Shown: one piece after another, positions 41,880 through 50,799 of the stretch
Position numbering within the stretch: position 1 is the first letter of the stretch
How the letters are laid out: each line of letters begins with the position of its first letter
Source: Bosea sp. (in: a-proteobacteria)
GTDB taxonomy: Bacteria > Pseudomonadota > Alphaproteobacteria > Rhizobiales > Beijerinckiaceae
Length of the DNA: 64,000 nt
Direction: 5' to 3'
Assembly (NCBI RefSeq): GCF_023953965.1
Contig: NZ_JAMLIX010000002.1
Location: forward strand, 496,001 to 560,000
Notes under the pieces: model-generated
What the model was told of the DNA's origin: nothing
The model's database searches: none
What the model saw: only the letters and a program-made list of their open reading frames with translations
Translations under genes and position numbers: made by a program

Positions 41880-44090
41880 ATGGCCATGATGCGGCAATAT
41901 GAGCTCGTCGACCGGGTCAGGAGCTACAATCCGAATACTGACGAGGATCTGCTCAACCGGGCCTATGTCTATGCCATGCGCGCGCATGGCACGCAGAAGC
42001 GCGCCTCGGGCGACCCGTTCTTCGCCCATCCCCTCGAAGTCGCGGCGATCCTGACCGATCTCAAGCTCGACGACGCCACCATCGTCGCGGCCGTCCTGCA
42101 CGATACGGTCGAGGATACGGCCGCGACGCTGGAGGAGATCGAGAACCTGTTCGGGCCGGACATCCGCCGGCTCGTCGACGGCCTCACCAAGATCAAGAAG
42201 CTCGACCTCGTCTCGAAGAAGGCGGCACAGGGCGAGAACTTCCGCAAGCTCCTGCTCGCCATCGCCGAGGATGTCCGGGTGCTGCTGGTCAAGCTCGCCG
42301 ACCGGCTGCACAACATGCGCACCCTGCATTTCGTCCCGCCGGAGAAGCGCCTGCGCATCGCCGAGGAGACGATCGAGATCTACGCCCCGCTCGCCGGGCG
42401 CATGGGCATGCAGGAACTGCGCGAGGAGCTGGAGGAGCTCTCCTTCCGCCACATCAAGCCCGAGGCCCACGCGACCGTGACCAAGCGCCTCGAGGAGGTG
42501 ACGGCGCGCGAGGGCGCCGTCATCGGCGAGATCGAGGAGGATCTGAAGCAGAAGCTCGCCATGAGCGGCATCAGGGCGGAGGTCTCCGGCCGGCGCAAGC
42601 GCCCCTATTCGATCTGGAAGAAGATGGAGCGGAAATCCGTCTCCTTCGAGCAATTGTCGGACATCTTCGGCTTCCGCGTCATCGTCGAGAAGCCCGAGGA
42701 TTGCTACCGCGTGCTCGGCCTCGTCCACATGACCTGGCCGATGGTGCCCGGCCGCTACAAGGACTACATCTCGACGCCCAAGCAGAACGACTACCGCTCG
42801 ATCCATACGACCGTGGTCGGGCCGGGCCACAGCCGCGTCGAATTGCAGATCCGCACCGACGCGATGGACCGCATCGCCGAATACGGCATCGCCGCCCATG
42901 CCCACTACAAGGACGGCCGCCCCGGCGACCCCGGCCAGCTCGGCGACGAGAGCCGCGCCTATCAATGGCTGCGCCGCACCGTCGACCTCCTGAACGAGGG
43001 CGACAGCCCCGAGGAGTTCCTTGAGCACACCAAGCTCGAGCTCTTCCACGACCAGGTCTTCTGCTTCACGCCGAAGGGGCGCCTCATCGCCCTGCCGCGC
43101 GGGGCGACACCGATCGACTTCGCCTATGCAGTCCATACGGACGTCGGCAACAGCGCCGTCGGCGCCAAGATCAACGGCCGCATCGCCCCGCTGCTGACCG
43201 AGCTGCAGAACGGCGACGAGGTCGAGATCACCCGCGCCGACGGGCAGGCGCCGCCCGCCGCCTGGGAATCGCTCGTCGTCACCGGCAAGGCCCGCGCCGC
43301 CATCCGCCGCGCGACGCGCGCCGCCGTGCGCCGGCAATATGCCGGCCTCGGCCGCCAGATCCTCGAGCGCGCCTTCACCCGGGCCGAGCGCGCCTTCTCC
43401 GACGACAAGCTGAAGGCGGCGCTGAAGCGGCTTGCCCGCACGGCGGTCGACGACGTGCTCGCCGCGGTCGGGCGCGGCGAGATGTATTCCGGCGACGTGG
43501 TCAAGGCGGTCTATCCCGACCTCGAGCCGGAGAAGCGCGCCGACGGCAAGCCGGCCGCCGCCGCCAACGGCAAGGGCTGGTTCGAGCTGCGCCAGGGCGA
43601 GAACCTCAAGTTCAAGCTGCCGGGCGAGGCGCCGGACACCGCGATCCCGATCCGTGGGCTGGGCGGCGACCTGCCGGTGCGCTTCGCGCCCCAGGGCGGG
43701 GCGGTGCCGGGCGACCGCATCGTCGGCATCATGACGCCGGGCGAGGGGGTGACGATCTACCCGATCCAGTCGCCGGCGCTCGCCGCCTTCGACAACGAGC
43801 CGGATCGCTGGCTCGATGTCCGCTGGGACCTCGACGACAAGGCGCCGCAGCGCTTCCCGGCCCGGATCGCGCTGAAGTCGATCAACGAGCCGGGCTCGCT
43901 CGCCCAGATCACCACGACGATCGCCGAGCATGACGGCAATATCGACGCCGTCCAGATGGAGCGCCCCAATCAGGACTTCACCGACGTCACCATCGATCTG
44001 ACCGTCTGGGACCTGAAGCACCTCTCGGCGATCATCAGCGAGCTGCGCGAGAAGCGGGTGATCAGCCGGGTCGAGCGGGTGGTCGGGTAG
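41880..44090 (+). CDS. rsh: Bifunctional (p)ppGpp synthetase/hydrolase Rsh
   Basis: Rsh makes and breaks (p)ppGpp for the stringent response. The protein has 736 residues. The HD hydrolase domain has His50 (FFAHPLEVA) and His74-Asp75 (AAVLHDTVED). The synthetase domain has RRKRPYSIWKKMERK, YKDYISTPKQNDYRSIHTTV and EYGIAAHAHYK. The TGS domain starts at about 385 (VFCFTPKGRLIALPRGATPIDFAY) and the ACT domain lies at the C-terminus (INEPGSLAQITTTIAEHDGNI). Both catalytic sites are intact, so it should both synthesise and degrade. The ATG at 41880 gives MAMMRQYELVDRV; the earlier in-frame ATG lies inside the rpoZ terminator. Confidence 0.96.
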   Translation: MAMMRQYELVDRVRSYNPNTDEDLLNRAYVYAMRAHGTQKRASGDPFFAHPLEVAAILTDLKLDDATIVAAVLHDTVEDTAATLEEIENLFGPDIRRLVDGLTKIKKLDLVSKKAAQGENFRKLLLAIAEDVRVLLVKLADRLHNMRTLHFVPPEKRLRIAEETIEIYAPLAGRMGMQELREELEELSFRHIKPEAHATVTKRLEEVTAREGAVIGEIEEDLKQKLAMSGIRAEVSGRRKRPYSIWKKMERKSVSFEQLSDIFGFRVIVEKPEDCYRVLGLVHMTWPMVPGRYKDYISTPKQNDYRSIHTTVVGPGHSRVELQIRTDAMDRIAEYGIAAHAHYKDGRPGDPGQLGDESRAYQWLRRTVDLLNEGDSPEEFLEHTKLELFHDQVFCFTPKGRLIALPRGATPIDFAYAVHTDVGNSAVGAKINGRIAPLLTELQNGDEVEITRADGQAPPAAWESLVVTGKARAAIRRATRAAVRRQYAGLGRQILERAFTRAERAFSDDKLKAALKRLARTAVDDVLAAVGRGEMYSGDVVKAVYPDLEPEKRADGKPAAAANGKGWFELRQGENLKFKLPGEAPDTAIPIRGLGGDLPVRFAPQGGAVPGDRIVGIMTPGEGVTIYPIQSPALAAFDNEPDRWLDVRWDLDDKAPQRFPARIALKSINEPGSLAQITTTIAEHDGNIDAVQMERPNQDFTDVTIDLTVWDLKHLSAIISELREKRVISRVERVVG

Positions 44091-44198
44091 GGTTGCGGCC
44101 GCATTCCTCATAAGGGCGCGGGGAACCCGCGCTTGTGCCCGGAGCGCGTTGCCAAGGAAGCGCTGGAAACATACGCCCTGTTCGCTCTAAATCCAGCC

Positions 44199-44942
44199 AT
44201 GGAATGGACCGACGAGGGCACGATCATCGGCCTGAAAGGACATGGCGAGAGTGCCGTGATCCTGGAGGTGATGACGCGCCATCACGGCCGCCATCTCGGC
44301 CTCGTCCGTGGCGGGCGCTCGCAGAAGACGCTGCCGCTGCTCCAGCCCGGAAACAGCGTCGCGCTGAGCTGGCGGGCAAGGCTCGACGAGCATCTCGGCG
44401 AATATAGGGTCGAGCTCATCACCTCCCACGCCGCCCGGCTGATGGTCGCCCCCGTCGCGCTCTACGGGCTCGCGACCATCGCGGGCCTCCTGCGCCTGCT
44501 GCCGGAGCGCGATCCCCATCCCGGCCTGCACGAGGCGCTTTGCGTCCTTATCGCCCATCTCGACGAGATCGAGCTCGCGCCGGCGCTGATCGTCCGCTTC
44601 GAGCTCGCCATGCTGGCGGAGCTGGGCTTCGGGCTCGATCTGGCGCGCTGCGCCGTCACCGGCTCGCCCGACGATCTCAGCCATGTCTCGCCGAAATCCG
44701 GCAAGGCTGTCAGCCGCCCGGCTGCGCAGCCTTACCTAGACCGGCTGCTGAAGCTGCCGGCCTTCCTCGCCGAGGGGCAGGGCGGACGCCGGCCGTCCCC
44801 GGCCGATCTTCTGGCGGGCTTTGCCCTGACCGGCTTCTTCCTGCGCCGCCACATCTACGAGCCGCGCGGCCTGAGCGAGCCGCCGGAGCGGGCGCGGCTG
44901 ATCGAGCTTGCCCGGCGCAGTGCGGAATTACCCACCGGTTGA
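44199..44942 (+). CDS. recO: DNA repair protein RecO
   Basis: RecO helps load RecA at gaps in the RecFOR pathway. The protein has 247 residues: an N-terminal OB fold (WTDEGTIIGLKGHGESAVILEVMT, with HLGLVRGGRS) and a helical C-terminal domain with LARCAVTGSPDDLSHVSPKSGKAVS. The ATG at 44199 begins MEWTDEG, matching family starts; the 22-codon extension upstream is not conserved in style. Here recO follows rsh rather than era. The composite repeat lies after it. Confidence 0.95.
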   Translation: MEWTDEGTIIGLKGHGESAVILEVMTRHHGRHLGLVRGGRSQKTLPLLQPGNSVALSWRARLDEHLGEYRVELITSHAARLMVAPVALYGLATIAGLLRLLPERDPHPGLHEALCVLIAHLDEIELAPALIVRFELAMLAELGFGLDLARCAVTGSPDDLSHVSPKSGKAVSRPAAQPYLDRLLKLPAFLAEGQGGRRPSPADLLAGFALTGFFLRRHIYEPRGLSEPPERARLIELARRSAELPTG

Positions 44943-45021
44943 GCGCGAAAACCCGGCTCACGCATTTGCGCGGGCGGCTTCGTACCTGCATTGTTCTGGC
45001 GGGGCGACTCGCGCCGTGCCA

Positions 45022-45076
45022 TAGAGCATTGCGCGAAAAAGTGGGTACCGGTTTTTCGCGCGGAGCAATGCTCTAA
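45022..45076. repeat. Imperfect palindromic intergenic repeat, part 1
   Basis: TAGAGCATTGC with GCGAAAAA on the left (45022-45040) pairs with TTTTTCGC and GCAATGCTCTA on the right (45052-45076), apart from a short internal bulge. The centre is GTGGGTACCGG-like. From general knowledge, AGAGCATTGC...GCAATGCTCTA elements are widely dispersed between genes in Hyphomicrobiales. It lies between recO and parC, next to a second palindrome. Confidence 0.75.
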
Positions 45077-45087
45077 CTTTAAGAATC

Positions 45088-45135
45088 GATCACGTGTTTC
45101 GCATTCAGACGGTGCCGTCTGAATGCGACGTGATC
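45088..45135. repeat. Palindromic intergenic repeat, part 2
   Basis: Fourteen-base perfect arms (tcgcattcagacgg at 45099-45112 and its complement at 45115-45128) flank a 2-base loop. An outer 7-bp stem (gatcacg 45088-45094, cgtgatc 45129-45135) extends it, with a 4-base one-sided bulge. Twelve bases separate it from part 1, so both may belong to one repeat unit. It ends 40 bases before parC and could affect its transcript. Confidence 0.75.
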
Positions 45136-45175
45136 GAGATGGCGCGAAATGCGACGAGACGAGGGCTGAGGCAGC

Positions 45176-47422
45176 ATGGGCAAACCGGTCGATCCGCCGC
45201 CGGAGGACGAATCCGAGCGCATCGATCTGAAATCGGCGCTCGAGGAGCGCTATCTCGCCTATGCGCTCTCCACCATCATGCACCGGGCCCTGCCGGATGC
45301 GCGCGACGGGCTGAAGCCGGTCCACCGCCGCATCCTGCACGCCATGCGGCTGCTCCGGCTCGATCCGGGCCAGGTCCACAAGAAATGCGCCCGCATCGTC
45401 GGCGACGTCATCGGCAAGTTCCATCCGCATGGCGACCAGTCGGTCTATGACGCGCTGGTGCGCCTCGCGCAGGATTTCGCCCAGCGCTATCCGCTCGTCG
45501 ACGGGCAGGGCAATTTCGGCAATATCGACGGCGACAACGCCGCAGCCTATCGCTACACCGAAGCGCGCATGACCGAGGTCGCGCGCCTCCTCCTCGACGG
45601 CATCGACGAGGACGCGGTCGATTTCCGCGAGACCTACAATGGCGAGGACGAGGAGCCGGTGGTGCTGCCGGCCGCCTTCCCGAACCTGCTCGCCAACGGT
45701 TCGCAGGGCATCGCGGTCGGCATGGCGACGTCGATCCCGCCGCACAACGCCGCCGAGCTCTGCGACGCCGCGCTCTACCTGATCCAGCACCCGCAGACGA
45801 CCTCCGAGCAACTGATGACCTTCGTGCCGGGGCCGGATTTCCCGACCGGCGGCATCATCGTCGAGAGCCGTGCCTCGATGGCGGAGACCTACCGCACCGG
45901 CCGCGGCGCCTTCCGCACCCGGGCGCGCTGGGAAAAGCAGGAGCTCGACCGGGGCACCTGGCAGGTCGTCGTCACCGAGATCCCCTACATGGTCTCGAAG
46001 GGCCGGCTGATCGAGAAGATCGCGGAGCTCCTCAACGAGCGGAAGCTGCCTTTAGTCGCGGACCTGCGTGACGAATCCGCGGAAGACATCCGCATCGTCA
46101 TCGAGCCGCGCGCCCGCAGCGTCGACGCCAATCTGATGATGGAATCGCTGTTCCGGCTCTCCGAGCTCGAAGCGCGCATTCCGATGAACATGAACGTGCT
46201 GACCGGCGGGCTGGTGCCGCGCGTGCTCGGCCTCGCCGAGGCGCTGCGCGCCTGGCTCGATCATCGCCGCGAGGTGTTGCAGCGGCGTTCGCGCTTCCGG
46301 CTCGGCCAGATCGACCGGCGGCTGGAAATCCTGCGCGGCCTCTTGATCGTCTATCTCGACCTCGACCGCGTCATCAAGATCATCCGCGAGGAGGACGAGC
46401 CGAAGATCGAGCTGATGAAGGTCTTCGACCTCACCGAGATCCAGGCCAACGCCATCCTCGACACGCGCCTGCGCGCCTTGCGCAAGCTGGAGGAGATGCA
46501 GCTCAAGACCGAGCTCGACGAGCTCGTCAAGGAGAAGGAGCAGATCGAGGCCCTGCTCGCCTCCGAGGCGACGCAGTGGAAGACCATCGCCTGGGACATC
46601 CGCCAGGTGAAGAAGACGTTTGGCCCGGAAACCGCGATCGGCAAGCGCCGCAGCGATTTCGCAGACATGCCCGATACCGCCGGGATCGACCTGACGCAGG
46701 CGATGGTCGAGCGCGAGCCGATCACGGTCGTGATCTCGAAGAAGGGCTGGATCCGGGCGCTGAAGGGCCATGTCCAGGACCGCTCCAGCTTCTCCTTCAA
46801 GGGCGACGACGCGCTCCAGACGGCGTTCTTCACCGAGACCACGGCGAAGGTGCTGGTGCTCGCCTCGAACGGCAAGGTCTTCACGCTGGAGGCGTCCAAG
46901 CTGCCGGGCGGGCGCGGCTTCGGCGATCCGATCCGCCTGATGATCGAGCTGGAGGAGGTTGCCGAGATCGTCTCCGCCTTCCCCTACAGGCCGGGCTCGA
47001 AGCTGCTGATGGTGACGAGCGAGGGCAGGGGCTTCGTCGCCCCGGCCGACGATGTCGTCGCCAATACGCGTAAAGGCCGGCAGGTGCTCAATGTCGACGG
47101 CGATACCGTCGCGGTGCTGGCGGTGCCGGCCGACGGCGACCATGTCGCGATCATCGGCCAGAACCGCAAGCTGATCTGCTTCCCGCTTTCGGAAGTGGCG
47201 GAGATGGCGCGCGGCAAGGGCGTGCGCCTGCAGCGCTACAAGGATGGCGGCCTCTCGGACGCCAAGACCTTCAACCTGGCCGAGGGCCTGACCTGGCTCG
47301 ACACGTCCGGCCGGACCTGGACGGTGGCGCCGGCCGATCTGATCGAATGGCTCGGCCACCGCGCCGAGGCCGGCCGCTTGCCGCCCAAGGGTTTTCCGAA
47401 GAGCAACAGCTTCGGGGGGTGA
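45176..47422 (+). CDS. parC: DNA topoisomerase IV subunit A ParC
   Basis: ParC is the DNA-cleaving subunit of topoisomerase IV, which unlinks daughter chromosomes. The protein has 748 residues. Catalytic Tyr127 lies in AAAYRYTEARMTEVA. RRILHAMRLLRLDPGQVHKK and KFHPHGDQSVYDALVRLAQD form the DNA gate. The quinolone-contact position, Ser in E. coli ParC, is Gln88 here, which I recall as natural in alphaproteobacterial ParC. The C-terminal beta-pinwheel is short, as expected for ParC rather than GyrA. parE is not nearby. The start is fixed by the AGGCAGC site before 45176. Confidence 0.95.
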   Translation: MGKPVDPPPEDESERIDLKSALEERYLAYALSTIMHRALPDARDGLKPVHRRILHAMRLLRLDPGQVHKKCARIVGDVIGKFHPHGDQSVYDALVRLAQDFAQRYPLVDGQGNFGNIDGDNAAAYRYTEARMTEVARLLLDGIDEDAVDFRETYNGEDEEPVVLPAAFPNLLANGSQGIAVGMATSIPPHNAAELCDAALYLIQHPQTTSEQLMTFVPGPDFPTGGIIVESRASMAETYRTGRGAFRTRARWEKQELDRGTWQVVVTEIPYMVSKGRLIEKIAELLNERKLPLVADLRDESAEDIRIVIEPRARSVDANLMMESLFRLSELEARIPMNMNVLTGGLVPRVLGLAEALRAWLDHRREVLQRRSRFRLGQIDRRLEILRGLLIVYLDLDRVIKIIREEDEPKIELMKVFDLTEIQANAILDTRLRALRKLEEMQLKTELDELVKEKEQIEALLASEATQWKTIAWDIRQVKKTFGPETAIGKRRSDFADMPDTAGIDLTQAMVEREPITVVISKKGWIRALKGHVQDRSSFSFKGDDALQTAFFTETTAKVLVLASNGKVFTLEASKLPGGRGFGDPIRLMIELEEVAEIVSAFPYRPGSKLLMVTSEGRGFVAPADDVVANTRKGRQVLNVDGDTVAVLAVPADGDHVAIIGQNRKLICFPLSEVAEMARGKGVRLQRYKDGGLSDAKTFNLAEGLTWLDTSGRTWTVAPADLIEWLGHRAEAGRLPPKGFPKSNSFGG

Positions 47423-47498
47423 GGGAGCAGGTTGCCTGCCAGATCAAGGGCTTGCCCGGGAAATCGGTATCAGCTCCGCAACCGCTTGAATCAAATCC

Positions 47499-48098
47499 TC
47501 AGCGGATCGCCTCTCCGACGACGCCGACTTCCAGCCCCATCGTGATCTTGTCGGTGACGGCCCAGACCACGCCGGCGCGCGCCTCGGGCCTGACCGCGAT
47601 GCTGCTGCGGCTGAAGGGGGACGAGAAGCCCGTGGCGCCGAAGCGCCAGGTCTCGTTGGCGGCGCTCAGGCCAACCGTCGAGTAGACCAGGACATCGGGC
47701 GTCACCAGCACGCCGGCCTTGACCTTGAAGGCGCCGGCGAAGTCGCGCGTATAAGCCATGGTGCCGAAGCTCGGATAGCCGTAGCCGCCGACGGCCGGCA
47801 TGTAGTCGAGCGCGCCGGCGACGCCATAGACTAAATTGCCCTCGCGCCGCATCGTCCCGGCCTCGAGCCCGAATGTGGGGCCGGCGCTGGTGCGCATATG
47901 CTTGCCGCTGCTGACATGGAAGCCGGACGAGATGCGGGCATAGGAGCCTTCCCATTTCGGGGAGAGGCTAGGCTCGTCCCAGGCGAAGGAGGGAAGCGGG
48001 GCGAAACCCGAGAGCGGCAGGACCGCCTGCGCCCGCGCCGGTGCGCCGGCCCCGAGAAGGGCGGCCAGCGTCACGGCGGAAAGAAGCGGAAATCTCAC
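47499..48098 (-). CDS. Outer-membrane beta-barrel-like protein (Omp25/opacity style)
   Basis: This 199-residue exported protein has a signal peptide (MRFPLLSAVTLAALLGAGAP, cut near ARAQA). Alternating strands follow: SYARISSGFHVSS, GPTFGLEAGTMRREG, NLVYGVAGALDYM, FKVKAGVLVTPDVLVYSTVG and KITMGLEVGVVG. This fits a small 8-strand barrel. Unlike classic members it ends in EAIR, not Phe, so the usual BAM C-signal is absent or degenerate. It is last in the minus-strand run and converges on parC with 76 bases between. The function is unknown. Confidence 0.75.
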   Translation of the reverse strand: MRFPLLSAVTLAALLGAGAPARAQAVLPLSGFAPLPSFAWDEPSLSPKWEGSYARISSGFHVSSGKHMRTSAGPTFGLEAGTMRREGNLVYGVAGALDYMPAVGGYGYPSFGTMAYTRDFAGAFKVKAGVLVTPDVLVYSTVGLSAANETWRFGATGFSSPFSRSSIAVRPEARAGVVWAVTDKITMGLEVGVVGEAIR

Positions 48099-48179
48099 GT
48101 CGAAGGCACCCTCGCGACCGCGCTAGCTGTCTAAGCTAGCATGGGGCGGCGCGAATGTCGCGGTTTTGTGGCGCGCGCC

Positions 48180-49202
48180 TCAGGCGATCTTGGTCCTGAG
48201 CTTGAGGAAGCGCAGCGTCCGTTCCGCCGTCGCGAGATCGAGCTTGCCATAGGCGTCGACGTCGTCGTCGATGTCGTGGGACGAGAAGTAGAGCCGCCGC
48301 GCCCGCAATTGCAGGATGGCGCGGAAGGCGGTCGCGCCGATGCCGAGCGAGCGGCAGGCGACGGCGATGCCGCTGGCATCGCGCTGCATCAGCACGCGCA
48401 GCGCCTGGTCGATCGAGATGTCGGCGATGTGGGACAGCACCTGCGCGAGATGGTAGGCGCGGTCCTCGTCGGCCAGCATGGTCAGTACGTCGTCGACCTC
48501 GCGCACCTTGGCGGCGAGGTCGGAGAGCAGGAGCTTGACCTCGAGGCGCTGCTGGCGCGCCTGCCGGGCGAGCGAGGCGGAGGCTTCCGTGGCCGGCGCC
48601 GCGCCCGCGCCCTCGGAGAGCTGCTCGACGATCCGCAGCACGCGCTGGGCCCGGTTCGGCGCGAGATCGGAGCGGCGGGCGAGCGCGCCGGCGATGGCGG
48701 CATCGTCCTCGCCGCGTTCGAGCAGCCGGTCGAAGCCGCGATCGGAAAAGGCCGCGCCCTCATTGGCGCTGACCGTGTGCAGCACCGCCTTGTCGCCGCG
48801 CTCGACCAGGATGTCGGTGACGCTTTCCGACAGGCGCGCGCGCTCGGCGATGGCGACGAGATGCTGCTGCGACTGGCTGACCGCGATGGCGGCGAGATCG
48901 GTATCGGTCAGGACCGGCGACAGCGACAGCACCAGCCGCGCGACCTCGGCGTTGCCGTCGCCGCCGAGCGTGACGGCGACGTTGTGCGGCAGGCTCGGCA
49001 CGGCCGCGACGCGATCGGCATAGCCCTTGCGCTCTGCGTCGTTGAGATGGCTGAGCGAACCCGCCGCGATCTCCCCGTAATGCTCCTTCACCATCTCGTT
49101 CGGGTCCCCGTCGAGCAGGAAGAGATCGGTGACGGCATGGAGAAGCTGCCGGCGCGAATCCGGCGACATCTCTGCCGGCATCCGGGTCAGGTTACGCAGC
49201 AT
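48180..49202 (-). CDS. DUF2336 domain protein
   Basis: This 340-residue cytoplasmic, almost wholly helical protein matches the alphaproteobacterial DUF2336 pattern: SRRQLLHAVTDLFL at the start, VAVTLGGDGNAEVARLVLSLSPVLTDTDL, VAIAERARLSESVTDILVERGD and ISIDQALRVLMQRDASGIAVACRSL. The repeats resemble HEAT-like helices. No enzymatic site is visible, and the function is not established. I prefer the ATG at 49202; a GTG four codons earlier is possible. Its upstream region holds a strong hairpin at 49281-49314. Confidence 0.85.
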   Translation of the reverse strand: MLRNLTRMPAEMSPDSRRQLLHAVTDLFLLDGDPNEMVKEHYGEIAAGSLSHLNDAERKGYADRVAAVPSLPHNVAVTLGGDGNAEVARLVLSLSPVLTDTDLAAIAVSQSQQHLVAIAERARLSESVTDILVERGDKAVLHTVSANEGAAFSDRGFDRLLERGEDDAAIAGALARRSDLAPNRAQRVLRIVEQLSEGAGAAPATEASASLARQARQQRLEVKLLLSDLAAKVREVDDVLTMLADEDRAYHLAQVLSHIADISIDQALRVLMQRDASGIAVACRSLGIGATAFRAILQLRARRLYFSSHDIDDDVDAYGKLDLATAERTLRFLKLRTKIA

Positions 49203-49280
49203 GTGGACCCCCACGACAAGGCAGTGGCACCACTTAAGCAGGTCCGGCTTGATTTACTCTTAAAGGGGAGCCGACATTTT

Positions 49281-49314
49281 CCGGACAACGAGGCGTTTGC
49301 GCCCCGTTGTCCGG
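49281..49314. repeat. Strong hairpin upstream of the DUF2336 gene
   Basis: Arms ccggacaacg (49281-49290) and cgttgtccgg (49305-49314) are perfect. After a single A-C mismatch, an inner GGCG/CGCC stem closes a TTTG loop. There is no T tract on either strand, so it is not a normal terminator. It lies about 80-110 bases before the DUF2336 start and after the leucyltransferase stop, so it may be a 5' leader element or an mRNA-end stabiliser. Confidence 0.6.
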
Positions 49315-49396
49315 TCCGTGGTGGGCTCGCCGCCCGCAGGCGGCAAGGTTTTCAGGTTACACAACCATAGGTTGCGATTTTCTTATCGCCCGCGCC

Positions 49397-50161
49397 TCAC
49401 GCGGCCGGATCTTCCCGGTCGACGCGTTCCCAGCCCTGCGGCATCAGGCGCTCCTGCGGCAGGAAGCGGGCCTTGTAGGCCATCTTGGGCGAGCCCTCGA
49501 CCCAGTAGCCGAGATAGACGTAAGGCAGGTTAAGCCGGCGCGCCCGGTCGATATGGTCGAGCACCATGAAGGTGCCGAGCGAGCGCGCCTCCAGCCCCGG
49601 ATCGTAGACCGAATAGACCATGGAGAGCCCGTCGCCGAGCGTATCGGTGAGCGCCATCGCGAAGAGGTCGCCCTTGCCCCGCCCGGTGAAGCCGGAATCG
49701 GGGCCGCGGCGGCGGTATTCGATCAGGCTGGTCTCGACATGGGTGTCCTCGACCATCATCGCGAAATCCAGCGCCGACATCGTCGCCATGCCGCCATCGG
49801 GGTGGCGCTCGTCGAGATAGGAGCGGAACAGGGAATAATGCTCGGAGCGCGGCTTGGGCGGCAGGGCCTCGCCGATCAGGTCGCCATTGCGGGCCATGAC
49901 CCGGCGGAAGCCGCGCGACGGGCGGAAATCCGCGACGCAGACCCTCACCGAGATGCAGGCGCGGCAACCCTCGCAGGCCGGCCGGTAGGCGATGCTCTGC
50001 GAGCGCCGGAAGCCGCCCTGCGACAAGACGTCGTTGAGCTCGGGCGCCCGCGGGCCGACGAGATGAGTGAACACCTTCCGCTCCTCGCGCCCCGGCAGAT
50101 AGGGGCACGCGGTCGGCGAGGTCAGGTAGAATTGCGGGGCATCCCGCAATGGGCGCGTCAC
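49397..50161 (-). CDS. bpt: Aspartate/glutamate leucyltransferase (N-end rule; arginyltransferase family)
   Basis: The enzyme adds leucine from Leu-tRNA to proteins with N-terminal Asp or Glu, marking them for ClpS/ClpAP. The protein has 254 residues. The conserved N-terminal part is CPYLPGREERKVFTHL, then YRPACEGCRACISVRV with the paired Cys. The C-terminal part (about 145-235) includes YSVYDPGLEARSLGTFMVLDHI and YVYLGYWVEGSPKMAYKARF. The GTG start at 50161 gives MTRPLRDAPQFYLT, matching the family, with a GGGGAG site upstream. Bacterial Bpt and eukaryote-like Aat specificities differ; Bpt is expected here. Confidence 0.93.
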   Translation of the reverse strand: MTRPLRDAPQFYLTSPTACPYLPGREERKVFTHLVGPRAPELNDVLSQGGFRRSQSIAYRPACEGCRACISVRVCVADFRPSRGFRRVMARNGDLIGEALPPKPRSEHYSLFRSYLDERHPDGGMATMSALDFAMMVEDTHVETSLIEYRRRGPDSGFTGRGKGDLFAMALTDTLGDGLSMVYSVYDPGLEARSLGTFMVLDHIDRARRLNLPYVYLGYWVEGSPKMAYKARFLPQERLMPQGWERVDREDPAA

Positions 50162-50276
50162 GTCGGCCGGCTCCCCGGAAGCTTGTAAGCATCAATCTAG
50201 CATCGGACGCATCGGCAACAAGCGCGGCGGTGCCGAAATGGGCGCGGTTCGCGGCTTTTTGACCTGGCTCAATCGC

Positions 50277-50750
50277 TCAGGCGCGCACGACGACGAGACC
50301 GGTCAGCAGGTCGTGGCCCATGCGCCGGTCGGCGCGGGCGAAGCCGAAGGCGACATCGACGAGCCAGAGCAGGAAGGTGCCGGCCGCGACATAGAACAGG
50401 AGCGCGTGCACCGCCGCCGAGAGCCCGTCCGGGCGCCCGCCCATGGCGGTCTCGACCCTGAGGCCCGCGACGCGCATGCCCCAGGTCGATTGCCTGGGCC
50501 CGCCGATCGTCAGCGCGGCATAGCCGAGCGCGGTCGCGACCGTGGCGATCGGGAGCAGCGCCCAGGTCGCGCCGAAGGTGACGATGCCGAGGAAGAACAG
50601 GAGCAGCATGACGAGCCAGCCGAGGAAGAACAGCGCGACGATGTCGACGAACCAAGCGAACAGCCGTGAGCCGAGAACGCCGCTGACGTTCTGGAAGGGG
50701 CGCGGCTCCAGCGCCGTGACCGGCGGCTGGCCATGACGGATATCGCTCAT
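50277..50750 (-). CDS. RDD-family inner-membrane protein
   Basis: This 157-residue protein has the RDD signature, with Arg in GSRLFAWFVDIVALFFLGW (first helix, Asp36) and a later Asp in ADRRMGHDLLTGLVVVR. Three or four membrane helices are predicted (about 30-62, 65-85 and 113-135). GPRQSTWGMRVAGLRVE is the conserved inter-helix segment. The family is thought to be transport-related, but the substrate is unknown. It is in the minus-strand run between ilvA and the leucyltransferase, with separate gaps of 49 and 115 bases. Confidence 0.88.
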   Translation of the reverse strand: MSDIRHGQPPVTALEPRPFQNVSGVLGSRLFAWFVDIVALFFLGWLVMLLLFFLGIVTFGATWALLPIATVATALGYAALTIGGPRQSTWGMRVAGLRVETAMGGRPDGLSAAVHALLFYVAAGTFLLWLVDVAFGFARADRRMGHDLLTGLVVVRA

Positions 50751-50799
50751 CGGGGCTTCGATCCTCCGGCGGGGTGCAACAACACCTCATAATGTTTGG

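Noticed and set aside
41520..44111. 863-codon minus-strand frame over rpoZ/rsh
   Set aside because: Antisense to intact rpoZ and rsh, with no recognisable domain.
44943..45175. tRNA or small RNA gene before parC
   Set aside because: The strong pairing is from two palindromic repeats; there is no cloverleaf or TTCGAnTC loop.
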